A program made the position numbers and the translations under genes. Of a stretch of 64,000 bases of DNA, positions 45,840 to 56,859 are shown one piece after another; position 1 is the stretch's first letter, and every line of letters begins with the position of its first letter. The stretch comes from Eunapius fragilis (lineage: Eukaryota > Porifera > Demospongiae > Spongillida > Spongillidae). The stretch spans positions 669,501 to 733,500 of the forward strand of contig OY811971.1 of the NCBI GenBank assembly GCA_963681505.1, written 5' to 3'. The notes under the pieces were generated by a model. The model searched no databases. It was not told the origin of the DNA and saw only the letters and a program-made list of their open reading frames with translations.

Positions 45840-48800
45840 TATATCGAGTTTATTAATTATTATCGTTTTTGTCTCGTGACTATTAATATAATTTATCGGC
45901 TAGCTTTTGGCGGTTGAAATGGCGACCTTAAAGCTCTTCGATTCATCATTTAACAGTAAACGACGAAGATTACTACGTCAACTGTAATGAGGTTTGCATT
46001 ACTCGTGGATTGCCGGCGTATTTCTTTGTGTTACGCTATATTGATTACTAGAGTCACTTTGGACTGAACCCCGCGAAGCTGAATTAGCGATGCTCCATTT
46101 CATACGAGAGAGGCAACGGCATGCAGCTTCACCTGATAGTATAGTAATGGCCTGTGTTGTGTGCGAATCCTGATTACACTATGTGAGCCTATGATGCTCA
46201 CGCCGTCCGATGCTCGCGCTGCTCTGGATAATATGGCCTACTTGTCGATATTTGCATCGAACGCTGAGATAGCTAGGTAAGCAAGCAACTGATGTGAAAA
46301 CAAAACGTGCCGTCATTTGGTTCGATATGCCTTTAGTTCTAATAACAGCGCATGCATGGCTATGGCAGTTCGAGCGCCAATCGAACAAGCTAGGCGGTAA
46401 GCGAAACGTGCTATCGCTAGATTCAACATGCATGTGCCTCTATTTAGGGATGGCTTCGATCTCGAACATGCTACATGCAGGTGAGCGTCTGTTTTTATAA
46501 CCAACTGTGTTTTGCTTGGTTTTATGGTAGGAGTTTAAAAACGCATTCACGGGAAATCTGTAAGTTAGCGTTGTTATTGTTATCTAGCCAGCTACTAGCT
46601 TCGAGAGCGTCATTGCTGTGTCACGTGCTACGACTGAAGTCAGTTCTCTTCCAATCTTGGTGTGTGCCTAATACTTTATATGTAGGGATTGTAACGCACG
46701 TCATCCCATGCAATACACTAGTTCAAGACAATCCTCATTGTGGCCACAGAAGCGCAACATGTTCAGGTAAGTGCTATTCGCGACGCCTCTGCATGTGTTA
46801 GTAGGCTTTTTCCCCTTACTGCACAAGAGTGTGGATTGCCGAGTTAACTGAAGTGACTTGCATGATCAAGTGTTTTGTTGTTGCTGTTGTGTTTTTAACA
46901 ATAATAAACATCGTTTGTAGTCATTAAATGTGCGATGTTTAGCGGAGTAGGTATACTAGCTATTAAAAGGCGGGGCATTGATCGTATAATATGTATACGT
47001 ACAGCTACAATGTAAGAACTGATTGAAAGACGTAATGCATACAAATGAAATACGTAAGCGGACGTACTAACTGCCGGGATCTGTATCCGCATGCATATGC
47101 AATCAGTCCACACACGAGGATCGGAAGCCTATGACTGCCGATACCCGTACTCCTCCGAATACGGATGCACTTACGTAAGCAAGCAGTACCGTATTCGCAT
47201 TACCGAGCTGCTGTACTAGTTTCAGTATTATTGGCTTTTGAAACAGCTACAAATGGCATAAATATACTTCCAAATGTAGTGCAATGGTAATAAATCTGTA
47301 GCATAAATTTTTCTAGTGCTATCATAGCATCTATTATGCAGCCCATCACGTGGCATTTGATGAATTTGAGGTTCTCTACGGTTTGTAAAAATGGCGAAGC
47401 CGATTGTATGGACTGCTATAAGTAGAGCGAAGTACGAAGACGCATGGAAAGCAAGGAGTGGTTCAGCAGGTCTCTGACACTTCCCACAGCAAAAGATTTG
47501 TTGTAAAATGGAGTGATATGAGCATTACCCACTGAATCAAGCCGTGATATTAGTTAACCAAGCGTATTTGACGGTGAAAGACGTTTAATGAGGCTGGCTG
47601 CAATAAAAGGCATAGTAAATGGGGATGAGGCAGATATGGACATGCTACCTACATCTACTGATGATGATAGTGATGAGCAGAGTGATGAGTCCTGCACAGA
47701 GCAGTTCCGAGGTTGGTAAACGTTAATTGAGCATTCGCCCCCAAAGTTTTACAATATTATAGTGACGATACAACACTGAAGGTAACAGTGAACCCAAACC
47801 TACCTCTGTCACCTCATAGGCCCACATGGACACTACGAAAAGAGTTGTTGATTAACGTGAGCATATCTATACCGTTTTCGAAATCAGAAACGTTCTCAGA
47901 ATAAAGTGTATACCATTTTCGGTAAATGTCTAACCCCCCCCCCCTCCCCCCCCCATACACACACATCACTATAATAGATAATATAACACTATAATAGTGT
48001 AATAATATCTGCAACGCGCGATATAGAACCCATGCAACTGCCAATCAAATCGTAAATAGTCACACCATGAAGTAAATTATTAATTTTTGTGAGTGAGGTG
48101 GGACTCCAGAAATGCAATCTGCACTATTTACAACTATTAATTACATAGACGGCAACTGCTGACATGTATACATCCATGACCTACACTAACGTGCCACCTC
48201 TCCCAAATGTGCTCAGTAATGTATTGTGCACCTGGGAGTGCAGTTTATTTTAACAGTTTATGCAGCGCAGTAGGAATTTGCTAAGTCATGCAAATTATTA
48301 CTATGGAAGTGCAGCTCCCAAGCATGCAGGACTACATTTTTACGAGGGAGGATTGGGGGAGTTGTGAGAAAGAAGCAGTTCTTTCCCACAACTCCCCAAA
48401 TCCTCCCTCGTAAAGATGGAGTCTTGCATTGTGTACATGATTACACCTTATCAACCATAGTTAATTCAAAGCTCTTTCGTACCATGTAACCTATTAATAT
48501 GATCAGAAGAGTTGAAAGAAACATCTACAAGCCTTAAATAACGTACAGCAATGTCATGAAAACAGACTGTTATGTATATAATTATGCCCTTGGCATTTAA
48601 AGGGTTAACTGTACAATAAACATTCCATTGGTATTTCCTATGTTCAAGCTCATTGTTTAATGCCCTGGCATTTAAACATGATGTACTACACTGATTTTGG
48701 AGTACTGGAATGATCCTATAGTGAAGTTGTCTGAATAATGGGTTTTCGTGAAGACAGAACAGTCATGGTTGTAGTAACCAAGCATGTCATATGTACTTAT

Positions 48801-50100
48801 AAGGTTACAATTGCATGCAAGCAAGCATGTGCACGCACATAATGTAGTTTTGTGATAATCACACGTTTTATTACTTATGCACTGTGCATGTGAGATGTGC
48901 TAAAGAGCTAAATTAAAACTGGCAATGATTAAGTAACAAACAAGTGAGTTAGTTTTGTTACGCTGTATAATAATTGACCTTGAAGGAGGACGGGACCGAA
49001 TGTCCCACATACATACAGAACAAGAACTACTTACGAAATAAATACGATGACATTTAAAATGGATTGGTTGTACCTACATTTGAAATGATAGTCATTAACG
49101 TTTGGCTTTTCATAGCAAGGGCAAACATGCTGTTATCTTTAGGTGTCTTAGATTCCAGTAGACACCATGCAGTTTCCCTGAGCAGCCATTCCACTCTATT
49201 CACATCCATCCTCCCTGTCTTTAAAATACTATTTTGGGTAACTTTTTGTGAGTTGTTTTTCCATACCCTGGAAGATAAGACCCAGAAGCAGAGTCAGCAT
49301 GGACTCCAGTCTTCTATCGAAGAACAAGCAAAGAACAACACGGCATACCCACACCATACTCAGTTGAATACAGCATTTGTCTATGTGCAACTTTTCCTTC
49401 CTTCCATGATTTACAACTTCAATAGTATGTTTAATAGGAATTTGCATGACCTTGCAAATTCTTACTACATGTATTACGTAAACTGTTTAATACTTTTCGT
49501 GTACACCATGTCCCTCCTGGATGATGAGCTCCTGGTGGGGTTCCATGGGGCAACCCACTCTGCCCACTTCATAGTCCCAGTAAGCCAGAGGAGGGTCCCG
49601 ATTCCATTCCAAGAAATGTTTTTATTTGAGGAGACCTGACATTTGGGTTATATTCTCCCAACTCAAGAAGAAATAACTGAATGTGCTTATTTGCAATTTG
49701 ATTGACACTTGGTTCAATATAATGCTTGTAAATAGCTGTAGGAATACAAATCTGGCATCCAAAGGTCAAAAAGGCAAGGTAATCATGCATGCAGTATCTG
49801 CACTGTTTGGAGGTATTTATGACACATGTAGATAGCTTTCTTGAATGAGAGGTGTTCGCTATCAATTGAAAACAGTTAAAATATCTTGTACCTGCCCACC
49901 CTGAAGAATATGTGGGATACATGTATGCAAATTATCGTTACTTTTGTAACTTACGTCACCGAGTATGTTGCTATATATATAAGTACCACGTGAGCGATAT
50001 ACCCCGTTTCGTCCGTTTATTACCCTCTCGTCCCCAACATTATGACGTAAAGCAACAAAAGTTCACATGAGATGTAAGGCGCGCGTGACGTCAAGTAAAT
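45840..50100. other. Gene-poor stretch
   Basis: No confident gene. A small acidic open stretch near 47590-47720 (MLPTSTDDDSDEQSDES) resembles the acidic N-termini at 23 kb. Both strands of 49060-49920 carry open frames of 72-191 codons. The minus frames (for example MDVNRVEWLLRETAW near 49190, and 'ANKHIQLFLLELGEYN' near 49680) look more protein-like but are broken. A poly-C run lies at 47934-47954. Confidence 0.45.
48325..48428. mobile_element. Short perfect-hairpin MITE
   Basis: 104 bp that fold almost end to end: TGCAGGACTACATTTTTACG pairs with TAAAGATGGAGTCTTGCA, and GAGGGAGGATTGGGGGAG pairs with CTCCCCAAATCCTCCCTC, with a short loop around AGAAGCAGTTCT. No ORF. Confidence 0.75.
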
Positions 50101-50103
50101 GCT

Positions 50104-50110
50104 TTATAAA
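50104..50110 (+). promoter_or_regulatory. TATA-like box
   Basis: TTATAAA lies about 55 bp upstream of the ATG at 50161, followed by a pyrimidine-rich CTTCATTCATTTTAACC stretch suited to a start site. Confidence 0.4.
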
Positions 50111-50160
50111 ACGGTATTGCATCGTTTTTCCTTCATTCATTTTAACCCGTGACATATCAA

Positions 50161-50779
50161 ATGTCTTTGCTGGACCTTTTACTCGCTAAGGCCCTCGTAG
50201 ATACCCTAGCGCAGTCCGCCGACACGCCTGAAAACTTCAAGAAGTTGAGGCCTATCCCCGCGTCCTGGCGCGGTTTGAAGGAGACATGTAAAGAGGGGAA
50301 CAACGTCATTGCGGTCGAGGTCACGAGGAGCGGTAACCAGGCCTGTCGCAGGATTCAGCAGATCTTCATTCAGTTGGCGAAGAAACACGACGAACTTACA
50401 TTTTTCCGCGCCGAAATCGACGAGTCAAACTATACGTTCCCTGAGGTATGCGTATGTATTTTTAAAAGTGTATAGAGCTTTATTGAATTCGATATTTAGT
50501 GGCACAAAATGATTTCTTGCGCTGGCTCAGTACTGAATCCAAGCCAGCTGAGATTATAACAATTAAATGACGCATCGCATGCACGTGGAAAATTAGCACA
50601 CATGGTCATGGTATGCATTGAAAACCCTTGGAAAATGAACATATATTTTGTTTTGTACGATACATCTGATGAAGTGATGCATCTTTAACACACTCCTATT
50701 ATACTTTATTCATAACCTGCATGGACCATGTGGACATGTGTGTGTGCGTGTGTGTTCAAGTTGTGCGTTTGTTTGTGTG

Positions 50780-50830
<51 letters not shown>

Positions 50831-51109
50831 TGTAATCTCGTACCCAGACCCATGTACGTTACAGCAGCGGAATGTTGTTTTGACATTACGTAATACCACG
50901 TAACTTTTAGTCTTTTTTTTTTTTTTAAAATAACAAAAATAAATGTATAAATAAACAACACAATACAGGTAATCAGTTACACAAATGTGGGAACCTTGGC
51001 TTCGGAAACAGCCAATTCAATGGCACTGTGTGTGAATGGTCGTCCTTGTGAAGATCTGGCACCTCTAAGGCACATAATGGCAGAGCGCAAGAGGGAAAAA
51101 CTAATGTAG
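50161..51109 (+). CDS. Thioredoxin-fold protein, two exons
   Basis: Exon 1 (50161-50445, 95 codons, donor GTATGC) and exon 2 (50969-51109, acceptor CAATACAG, stop TAG) join in phase 0 to give 141 residues. The ATG at 50161 is the first in frame. The middle reads 'NNVIAVEVTRSGNQACRRI', a thioredoxin beta-strand and active-site turn, then 'LTFFRAEIDES', the following strand. The usual C-x-x-C is replaced by one Cys (QACRRI), so dithiol reductase activity is unlikely; a redox-inactive or binding role is inferred. Exon 2 continues with a strand-turn-strand ending 'VNGRPCEDLAPLRHIM', as in the thioredoxin C-terminal half. No signal peptide, so probably cytosolic. It looks like an intact host gene. 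Confidence 0.7.
50776..50830 (+). repeat. (GT)n microsatellite in the intron
   Basis: A long GT run interrupted by a single C, inside the intron of the thioredoxin-fold gene. Confidence 0.95.
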
Positions 51110-51660
51110 CATCTTATCCATGCAATTGTAGCGCCATATGTTTGTTCTCTCTTTGTAGATAGAAGGGTGGCACGTCGTTAGAAATCATAATTCGTGAGCG
51201 TAATCGTAATGGATACGCGTGGGTGTGTATGTGGAGGGGGCACAGGAAAAAATGTTTGTATTGCTACCCTGAAGTTCTAGAGTAGTTCCATATGATCTGA
51301 TGTAAATGTTGTTGTAAACCGATGTAAACTGTGATTTGCGAATGCTATAAAAATGGTGTTTTACATGGCATGTATTTTTTACATTGGTAGTAAAATTTGC
51401 TCTACTTTTGCATACTTTGCTACTGTAGTAATGCTGTATTGCAATAGTTTTAGCGACTCACAGGAGCAATGCGTGTGTGTGAAAATACAACAAATATCGT
51501 TACTAGTGCCCAGATTTTACATTACTGCACTGTAGTAATTCCTCATTAGTCTGGGAACGAGAATGTGCAGCCATTAATTAACATTAACAAGGACTAAACT
51601 TTATAAAGAAATGAACTTCATCAATTGCATTTTCAACACAATTACATCCTCTTTACACAA
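51110..51660. other. Downstream of the thioredoxin-fold gene
   Basis: AT-rich, no recognised gene. Confidence 0.5.
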
Positions 51661-51666
51661 TCCAGC

Positions 51667-52440
51667 CGGTTATTTATTTGTACTAATTTCTCTTCTATGA
51701 CCAAAATAAATTAGAAGTTCTTGAAGTGTGCAGTTCTTTTTTGGTCTAGGAATTCCAACCCCGCCAATCTGAGCAACAATCCCCGTAATGCACACACGTG
51801 CACTGTTGTGAATGCCACCACTGTGATGTAACAAGTACAGCATCACCACCATCCATTGTATTACTGGTAGTAAGTTACAAGAAAGTCATGTTATAGGAAT
51901 GTGTTAATTTGAACAGTAACATACCATTTCTTGCTGATTAGGAACATCTCTATTCTGCTGAATTTTTCGGGCCCTAGCCAATTTATACTCAGTTCTGTTT
52001 TCACGTTCTTCATCACTGGTTGTCTTTGAAAACAGGGACAAGGTAAGTGGTCTAGCAGCAACATCAAAAGTGTGAAGGCCCCCAATTATTTGGTGTGAAG
52101 GTAGGACACACCAAATCAGGTGTGACCTTCATACCAAGTGCAGGGGATTTCACCCAAAAAGCAAAAAGGTGAAAAAAACTATGCATTGGTCAGAATTCAA
52201 ACCCGTGATCACCTGTACTACAGCCCTGTACCTAACTCCATAACATCAATGGTTAAATAAACTAAAACTGAGTGATGGTCCCACCAAATCGCAGAGTGAA
52301 TTCACACGCACTCACTCGATATGCACCTTGCATTTTGTCTGTTGAATTATTTGGGCCCTAGCCAATTCATACTTAGTTGTGTTTTCACATTCTTCATCAC
52401 TGCAGGTTGAATTTGAAAAACAGAGACAAGGTAAGTGGTC
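51667..52440 (-). other. Possible minus-strand exons, with a tandemly duplicated exon
   Basis: Two diverged copies of a stretch of about 100 bp (51939-52043 and 52342-52440) read on minus as SDEERENRTEYKLARAR and SDEECENTTKYELARAQ. The lower copy is followed by a donor-like GTATGT. A further minus open frame of 60 codons (51670-51852: 'GIVAQIGGVGIPRPKKN') may be a terminal exon, but I could not make the phases agree. Near 52190-52250 the minus strand has a box-B-like GGGTTTGAATTC, suggesting a tRNA-derived SINE. Identity unknown. Confidence 0.3.
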
Positions 52441-53040
52441 TGCCATATGCACTTGGCATTTGATGTTTGCATGGGCATCAATATACTGACGGATAGGTGT
52501 AGTGTGCCTTTACACTCACCTCAAATATTCCTGCTCCTTTCTCTGGCTGATCACCCTGCACATGTTATCCAGATAGGTCATCACAGCATGAAAAAATACT
52601 GTACCTCTAATGACTGTTGCACGGGTAGAGAGTTGATGCTTCTGCATGCAGAGACCTTCATTGGAGGACGTGATGGGGTCATTTTTTGCATGGGAACAGG
52701 TTGACTTGGAGTAAAAGCTCTGGAATATCGGATACAGGAGTTAGTTTGTGAACTAAAATTTGCAACTTAGCTACTTTGTAGATTTGTAGAAATCAGATGT
52801 CAACTGGGGGAATAAATCTATGAACACTTTGACAATTTACATCCTGGAAATTTACCTGATCACCAGCAAAAGTAGGGCTAAAATGTGACACCTACAATTA
52901 AATGGCATTCAAAGCAGGAATTGTAATCATAGCACTTACAGTAATAGCAACTGAAGACGTTGGAAGTGAAAATGGGGACACCTGCAGAAATCAGAGAGAG
53001 ATAAACATGCACTTACAATGATACACAAGTGATATGCAAA
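52441..53040. other. Intergenic or intronic
   Basis: No recognised gene or repeat. Confidence 0.4.
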
Positions 53041-53050
53041 CAGATATACG

Positions 53051-53575
53051 CCAAAGAACAAAACAGTACTGGTTTGGAGCGCTTCTTATTGTTCAGCACA
53101 ATTCTAACTTGTTCAGAGGCCTTCAAATCATCGAGTACAACAGAAGACAATTTGTCTTCCAAAACAAATGTCTCGTAATACGCAGTTACTTTAGAATTTG
53201 AAGTTATTTTCTGCCGCAGAGCCTTAAACACCCACACACAAGCCTTTGACACCCCCACACACACGAGGTTTCTAGGGTGTGTGTTGGTAGGTGTTGAAAT
53301 CTTGTAGTGTGTGTGTGTGTGGGTGTCAAAGGCTTGTAGGGTGTGTGGGTTTACGAAGGCTTGTGTGTGTGGGGGTGTCAAAGGCTTGCGTGTGGGTGTT
53401 TAAGGCTCTGCGGCAGAAAATAACTTCAAATTCTAAAGTAACTGCGTATTACGAGACATTTGTTTTGGAAGACAAATTGTCTTCTGTTGTACTTGATGAT
53501 TTGAAGGCCTCTGAACAAGTTAGAATTGTGCTGAACAACAGGAAGCGCTCCAAACCAGTACTGTTTTGTTCTTTG
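53051..53575. repeat. Near-perfect inverted repeat, arms about 215 bp
   Basis: The left arm (53051-53262) is the reverse complement of the right arm (53361-53575) with only a few differences. The loop of about 100 bp consists of GTGTGGGTGTCAAAGGCTTG-type units. Both arms encode the same peptide outward from the loop: 'LRQKITSNSKVTAYYETF', then 'EDKLSSVVLDDLKASEQV'. Confidence 0.85.
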
Positions 53576-53840
53576 GCGCCCACACACCCTATAAGCCTTC
53601 CAAACCCAAACACACCTACAAGCTTCCAACACTCACACAAACCTTCGACACATACAACCTTTGACACCAACACACACAAACCTTCTACACCCACACACAC
53701 TCTACAATCCTCTAACACAAAACCCTATAAGCCTCAATACTTGCAAACCCCACACATCCTCCTCCAAAAAGCCACAATACGCATACACTACCTACAAGCC
53801 TCCAGCATCCCACACCACACAAAAGCTTCCACTCACCAAT
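53576..53840. repeat. C/A-rich degenerate minisatellite
   Basis: Irregular CACACAAACCTTC / ACAAGCTTCCAAC units, the complement-type relatives of the loop units in the neighbouring inverted repeat. Open frames here are by-products. Confidence 0.6.
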
Positions 53841-55430
53841 AATAATCAACCCCACATACATGTACCAACCATGTCAGCAGTACTCGAACACAACCTACAA
53901 CACTCCCTGACTATTAAACACACCATCCACAATTCATCAATGACGAGGGTGCGGATTCAAACAGGAAACAGCACGCGCGCATCAATTAGAACATACCTCG
54001 AAATTATGTAGCTGCTGCTAACGTTATTCGCTCACTAGCGTAAGAAAACCATACCTTTTATTACAAGATACACTAGAAAAGTTCACTTACTTCTTATTCC
54101 GCCTGAAGAAATGGATGTTTGTTCTCTGCTTAAAGTAGTACCATAATGCGTAATTTGTACACGCACGCGACCCAGACAAAACAGCGATCGTGACCAAACA
54201 CGAGTACCATAATATGCCGGGGAGTGTATACTAATGGTTGAATGTTACTTACCCATACCGCTTTCTTCTGCTCCTATATGCCACTCGACGCTCGCCCGTT
54301 AAGAATGAAAAAAATTTACGGCCGTATGGGTGCGCAATTGCGGATAATTAATCTGGCCGGAATCGGTTAAAACCTTTTACATTTTTCTGGACAAAATGAA
54401 AGCTCGGACAGTAAAACGCACAGAAGCAAATGTGTATCATCTTACCACTTTGATACAAGCAAACTGTGTGTGCCCCCCCCCCCCCCCCCAGCCCCTTGCC
54501 ACCCCGCGCATCCTAGATTTTAAATTCGAAAGGAGTTCCCGCTTCATAGTACGACCTTAGCGCCTGCGCAGATGCATGTTGGGCCGCGCCCAACGATTTG
54601 AATTGTGTGTCTGCGAACGAGGCTAAAGATAAGAATTTTCTCACGTGACTGTATTTCGACATTTGTGGTAAATCGTTGCATTTCATCATTTACATCAGAA
54701 TGCAATTGTTTCAACGCCAGTTACAATGGTCCTCAATGCGTTCTATGACATTTTGTAGCATTAGCTAGATATTTGCAGCATTTAAAATAACAGCGATATC
54801 AGTTGGTGCAAAGTAATGTAAGACTGCTGTATAATTATTACTGCAGTAGTAAACCGTGGTATTTCTCTGTAGTATTCCTAACTTTTTTTCCTGTGGGGGG
54901 GGTTGCCCTTCCCCGCAGATTTTTTCATATCATACAGATTTCATCAGTCAATGGGCGTCGGTCTTTTATTTTATCTTACGATACGCAAAATCACGTTCTA
55001 CATTAGCTTCAAATAAGTGAATTTAATTAGTGGTTAAATGGTTATCAACACCACCACCACCACCACCACCCCACTCCCCCCCTCCCCACCCCTCCCCGGT
55101 CCAGTTGTCTAAGAGATAGATATTGGAGATCGCTAGCACCAGAGTCATCAATAGCGTACAGCTGGTTTCTATCCCTGCTGTGTAGTCATGACTGGCTAGC
55201 TAGTTAGACGTAGCAGTTATGGGGCGTCTCCAATAACGTCAATCTGAAGTTTCATTATTGCCCCCCCCCCTCCATGACGTCATTGATATGGAAGGTTGTG
55301 GGAGTCCGGACGCTATTTTTTTTGGTCCTTATATCGGAAAACGTCACGAGCCTGAATCCCCCCCCCCCCCCCCCCCCCCTCCCGCAACGTCAAAATGACG
55401 TTATAGTTTGGAGACGCCCCCTTGCCCTTT
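53841..55430. other. Intergenic with C-runs
   Basis: No gene recognised. Poly-C runs near 54475-54489, 55261-55270 and 55357-55380, (CAC)n near 55052-55070, and a direct repeat of GACGTCA/AACGTCA words near 55230-55400. Confidence 0.5.
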
Positions 55431-55435
55431 AGACG

Positions 55436-55633
55436 CTAGGTTGAACCTCGATACAGCATTAGTCTGCAACAGTTTATGGGAGACGTACAAAGCATGGCGA
55501 CTTCCCCATAGTACGTCAAGCTGATAAATGCATCGTTCCCTTCGACGAACCACTTCATAACTTCCCTCTGTTGAGGCCGAAGTGATCGTAAACACCACTG
55601 TATAAACCGCCTTGTCGCTACCATGGAATGCAA
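55436..55633 (-). pseudogene. RecQ-like helicase N-terminal fragment
   Basis: Minus frame 'LRPQQREVMKWFVEGNDAF' then ISL is the RecQ motif 0/Q region leading into Walker A. The expected P-T-G-x-G-K-S appears only after a frame change, as TMGKSPCF, followed by a stop. A related, better-preserved copy lies at 58077-58385 on +. Confidence 0.5.
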
Positions 55634-55794
55634 TATTGTGATGTCACTTCATGCGTCATGTCATGCCTGTAATCTGATTGGTGCAATAAAAATCTGTAGC
55701 ACTATTACAAAATTTTCTACCTATGTGCATATATAGTAATCCACTGCTGTGAGGATCTAGACTGCTATTTATTGCAGCATATTCGGAGATGTTA

Positions 55795-55868
55795 TACAAA
55801 ATGGGGTCGTGGCAGCGAAAAGGGACTTGGTTAGAATATGAAACCTGCTGGTCCTTTTTCGCTGCCAT
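55795..55868. repeat. Hairpin
   Basis: GGCAGCGAAAAGGGAC near 55813 pairs with GTCCTTTTTCGCTGCC near 55852 around a loop of about 25 nt. It lies between the RecQ-like relic and the PHR exon. Confidence 0.6.
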
Positions 55869-55954
55869 GATCCCTCAGACTGTTATATCTGGCAGGTTTT
55901 ATAAGGGTAATTATTCACTCACTCATTGTATACACCACAAATGCACTGACACAG

Positions 55955-56431
55955 CTCCGTGAAGACCTCGGCAAGGTTCAGTACGCGCCCACTTTTGTGT
56001 TCGCCTTCTTTAATGACGACGGTACCGAGTACGCCAAATTCGAAGGCGAAAATGAGATAACCCGTGGAATGGAAAGTGGACAAATCGATGGCGTGATAGA
56101 GGAGCTGATGAAGCGAAGAACGAAACTGAAAGTTGTTGATAGCATGGCCTCACTCGCAGCCAGGATGATGGTGATGAGGATGGTCGGAGAAGCCTTGGCA
56201 GACGACTCCACAGAGGCAAACAAATCGTCCAAGACGGTCTGCGATATTTGCAAGGAGACGCATTCCAACCCAGTGACTTATCACATGAAGACTGCTCATC
56301 CCGGATGCGGGAGGGACGCTGGAGGATACGGGTATGACCAAACTGGTGCGTACAGTACAGGTTGGCATGGAGACTGCGGAGATGGCGGGAGCGGAATGCG
56401 CATATGGTATCTCATGTGCAAGGAATGTCGT
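55955..56431 (+). CDS. PHR/MYCBP2 (highwire)-type ubiquitin ligase exon
   Basis: A 159-codon exon, phase 0 at both ends, with acceptor CTGACACAG and donor CGT|GTAAGG. The frame starts LREDLGKVQYAPTFVFAFF. The C-terminal third has the hallmark cysteine-rich segment: CDICKETHSNPVTYHM, then AHPGCGRDAGGYGY, GWHGDCGDGGSG, then WYLMCKECR. In PHR proteins (MYCBP2, Highwire, RPM-1), giant RING-type E3 ligases that control synapse and axon biology and DLK signalling in bilaterians, this zinc-binding-like segment is highly conserved. No other exon of a gene of 4,000 or more codons is visible nearby. Either flanking introns are long or this is an isolated fragment. It may be read beyond the donor to a stop at 56488. 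Confidence 0.7.
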
Positions 56432-56561
56432 GTAAGGCACCTCGCTAGACGTGGAGGCAACAGACCGGAAGATTGTTTGGTGTCCTGACTGAACTTATTA
56501 TATGTATTGCAGCATTGCAGTTTAGCTCGGTGTGTAGTATATTGCTGTAGACTTATATAGT

Positions 56562-56853
56562 AACAAGTAGATAAAAAAAATTTCTCTTTGAAAAATAGAG
56601 TGGGATGTTAATTTGCATTGGCATTGGTGGTGTAAAAGCAATAAAACATGAAACGTTATGGATTGGTGTACCAGAATACAACAAGACGGTCCTAGATTTA
56701 GCCAAGAACCATGCAGTTTGAATTTCTATTTGCTAAATGTAGGACGTTTTCTGGTACCAATCCATAATGTGTCATGCTTCATTGCTTTTTACACCACCAA
56801 TGCCAATCCTACATCACACTCTTTCTCAAAGAGAAATTTTTTATCTACTTGTT
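56562..56853. mobile_element. Complete hairpin MITE, TGGTGTAAAAGC family
   Basis: Arms of about 110 bp are near-perfect inverted copies: AACAAGTAGATAAAA at the left tip against TTTTATCTACTTGTT at the right, then CATTGGTGGTGTAAAAGCAA and GGATTGGTGTACCAGAA with complements. The GGTGGTGTAAAA core is shared with the elements at 223, 3575 and 9201. No ORF. Confidence 0.8.
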
Positions 56854-56859
56854 TCCTTG

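Noticed and set aside
49064-49639. 191-codon plus frame
   Set aside because: The minus strand over the same interval has more protein-like but broken segments. The plus frame lacks any known motif.
52185-52255. tRNA gene on the minus strand
   Set aside because: Only a box-B-like GGGTTTGAATTC is convincing. The anticodon and acceptor stems do not pair, so at most it is a SINE head.
53291-53842. 183-codon plus frame
   Set aside because: It runs through the minisatellite loop, one arm of the inverted repeat and a second minisatellite. Only the arm peptide might be real.
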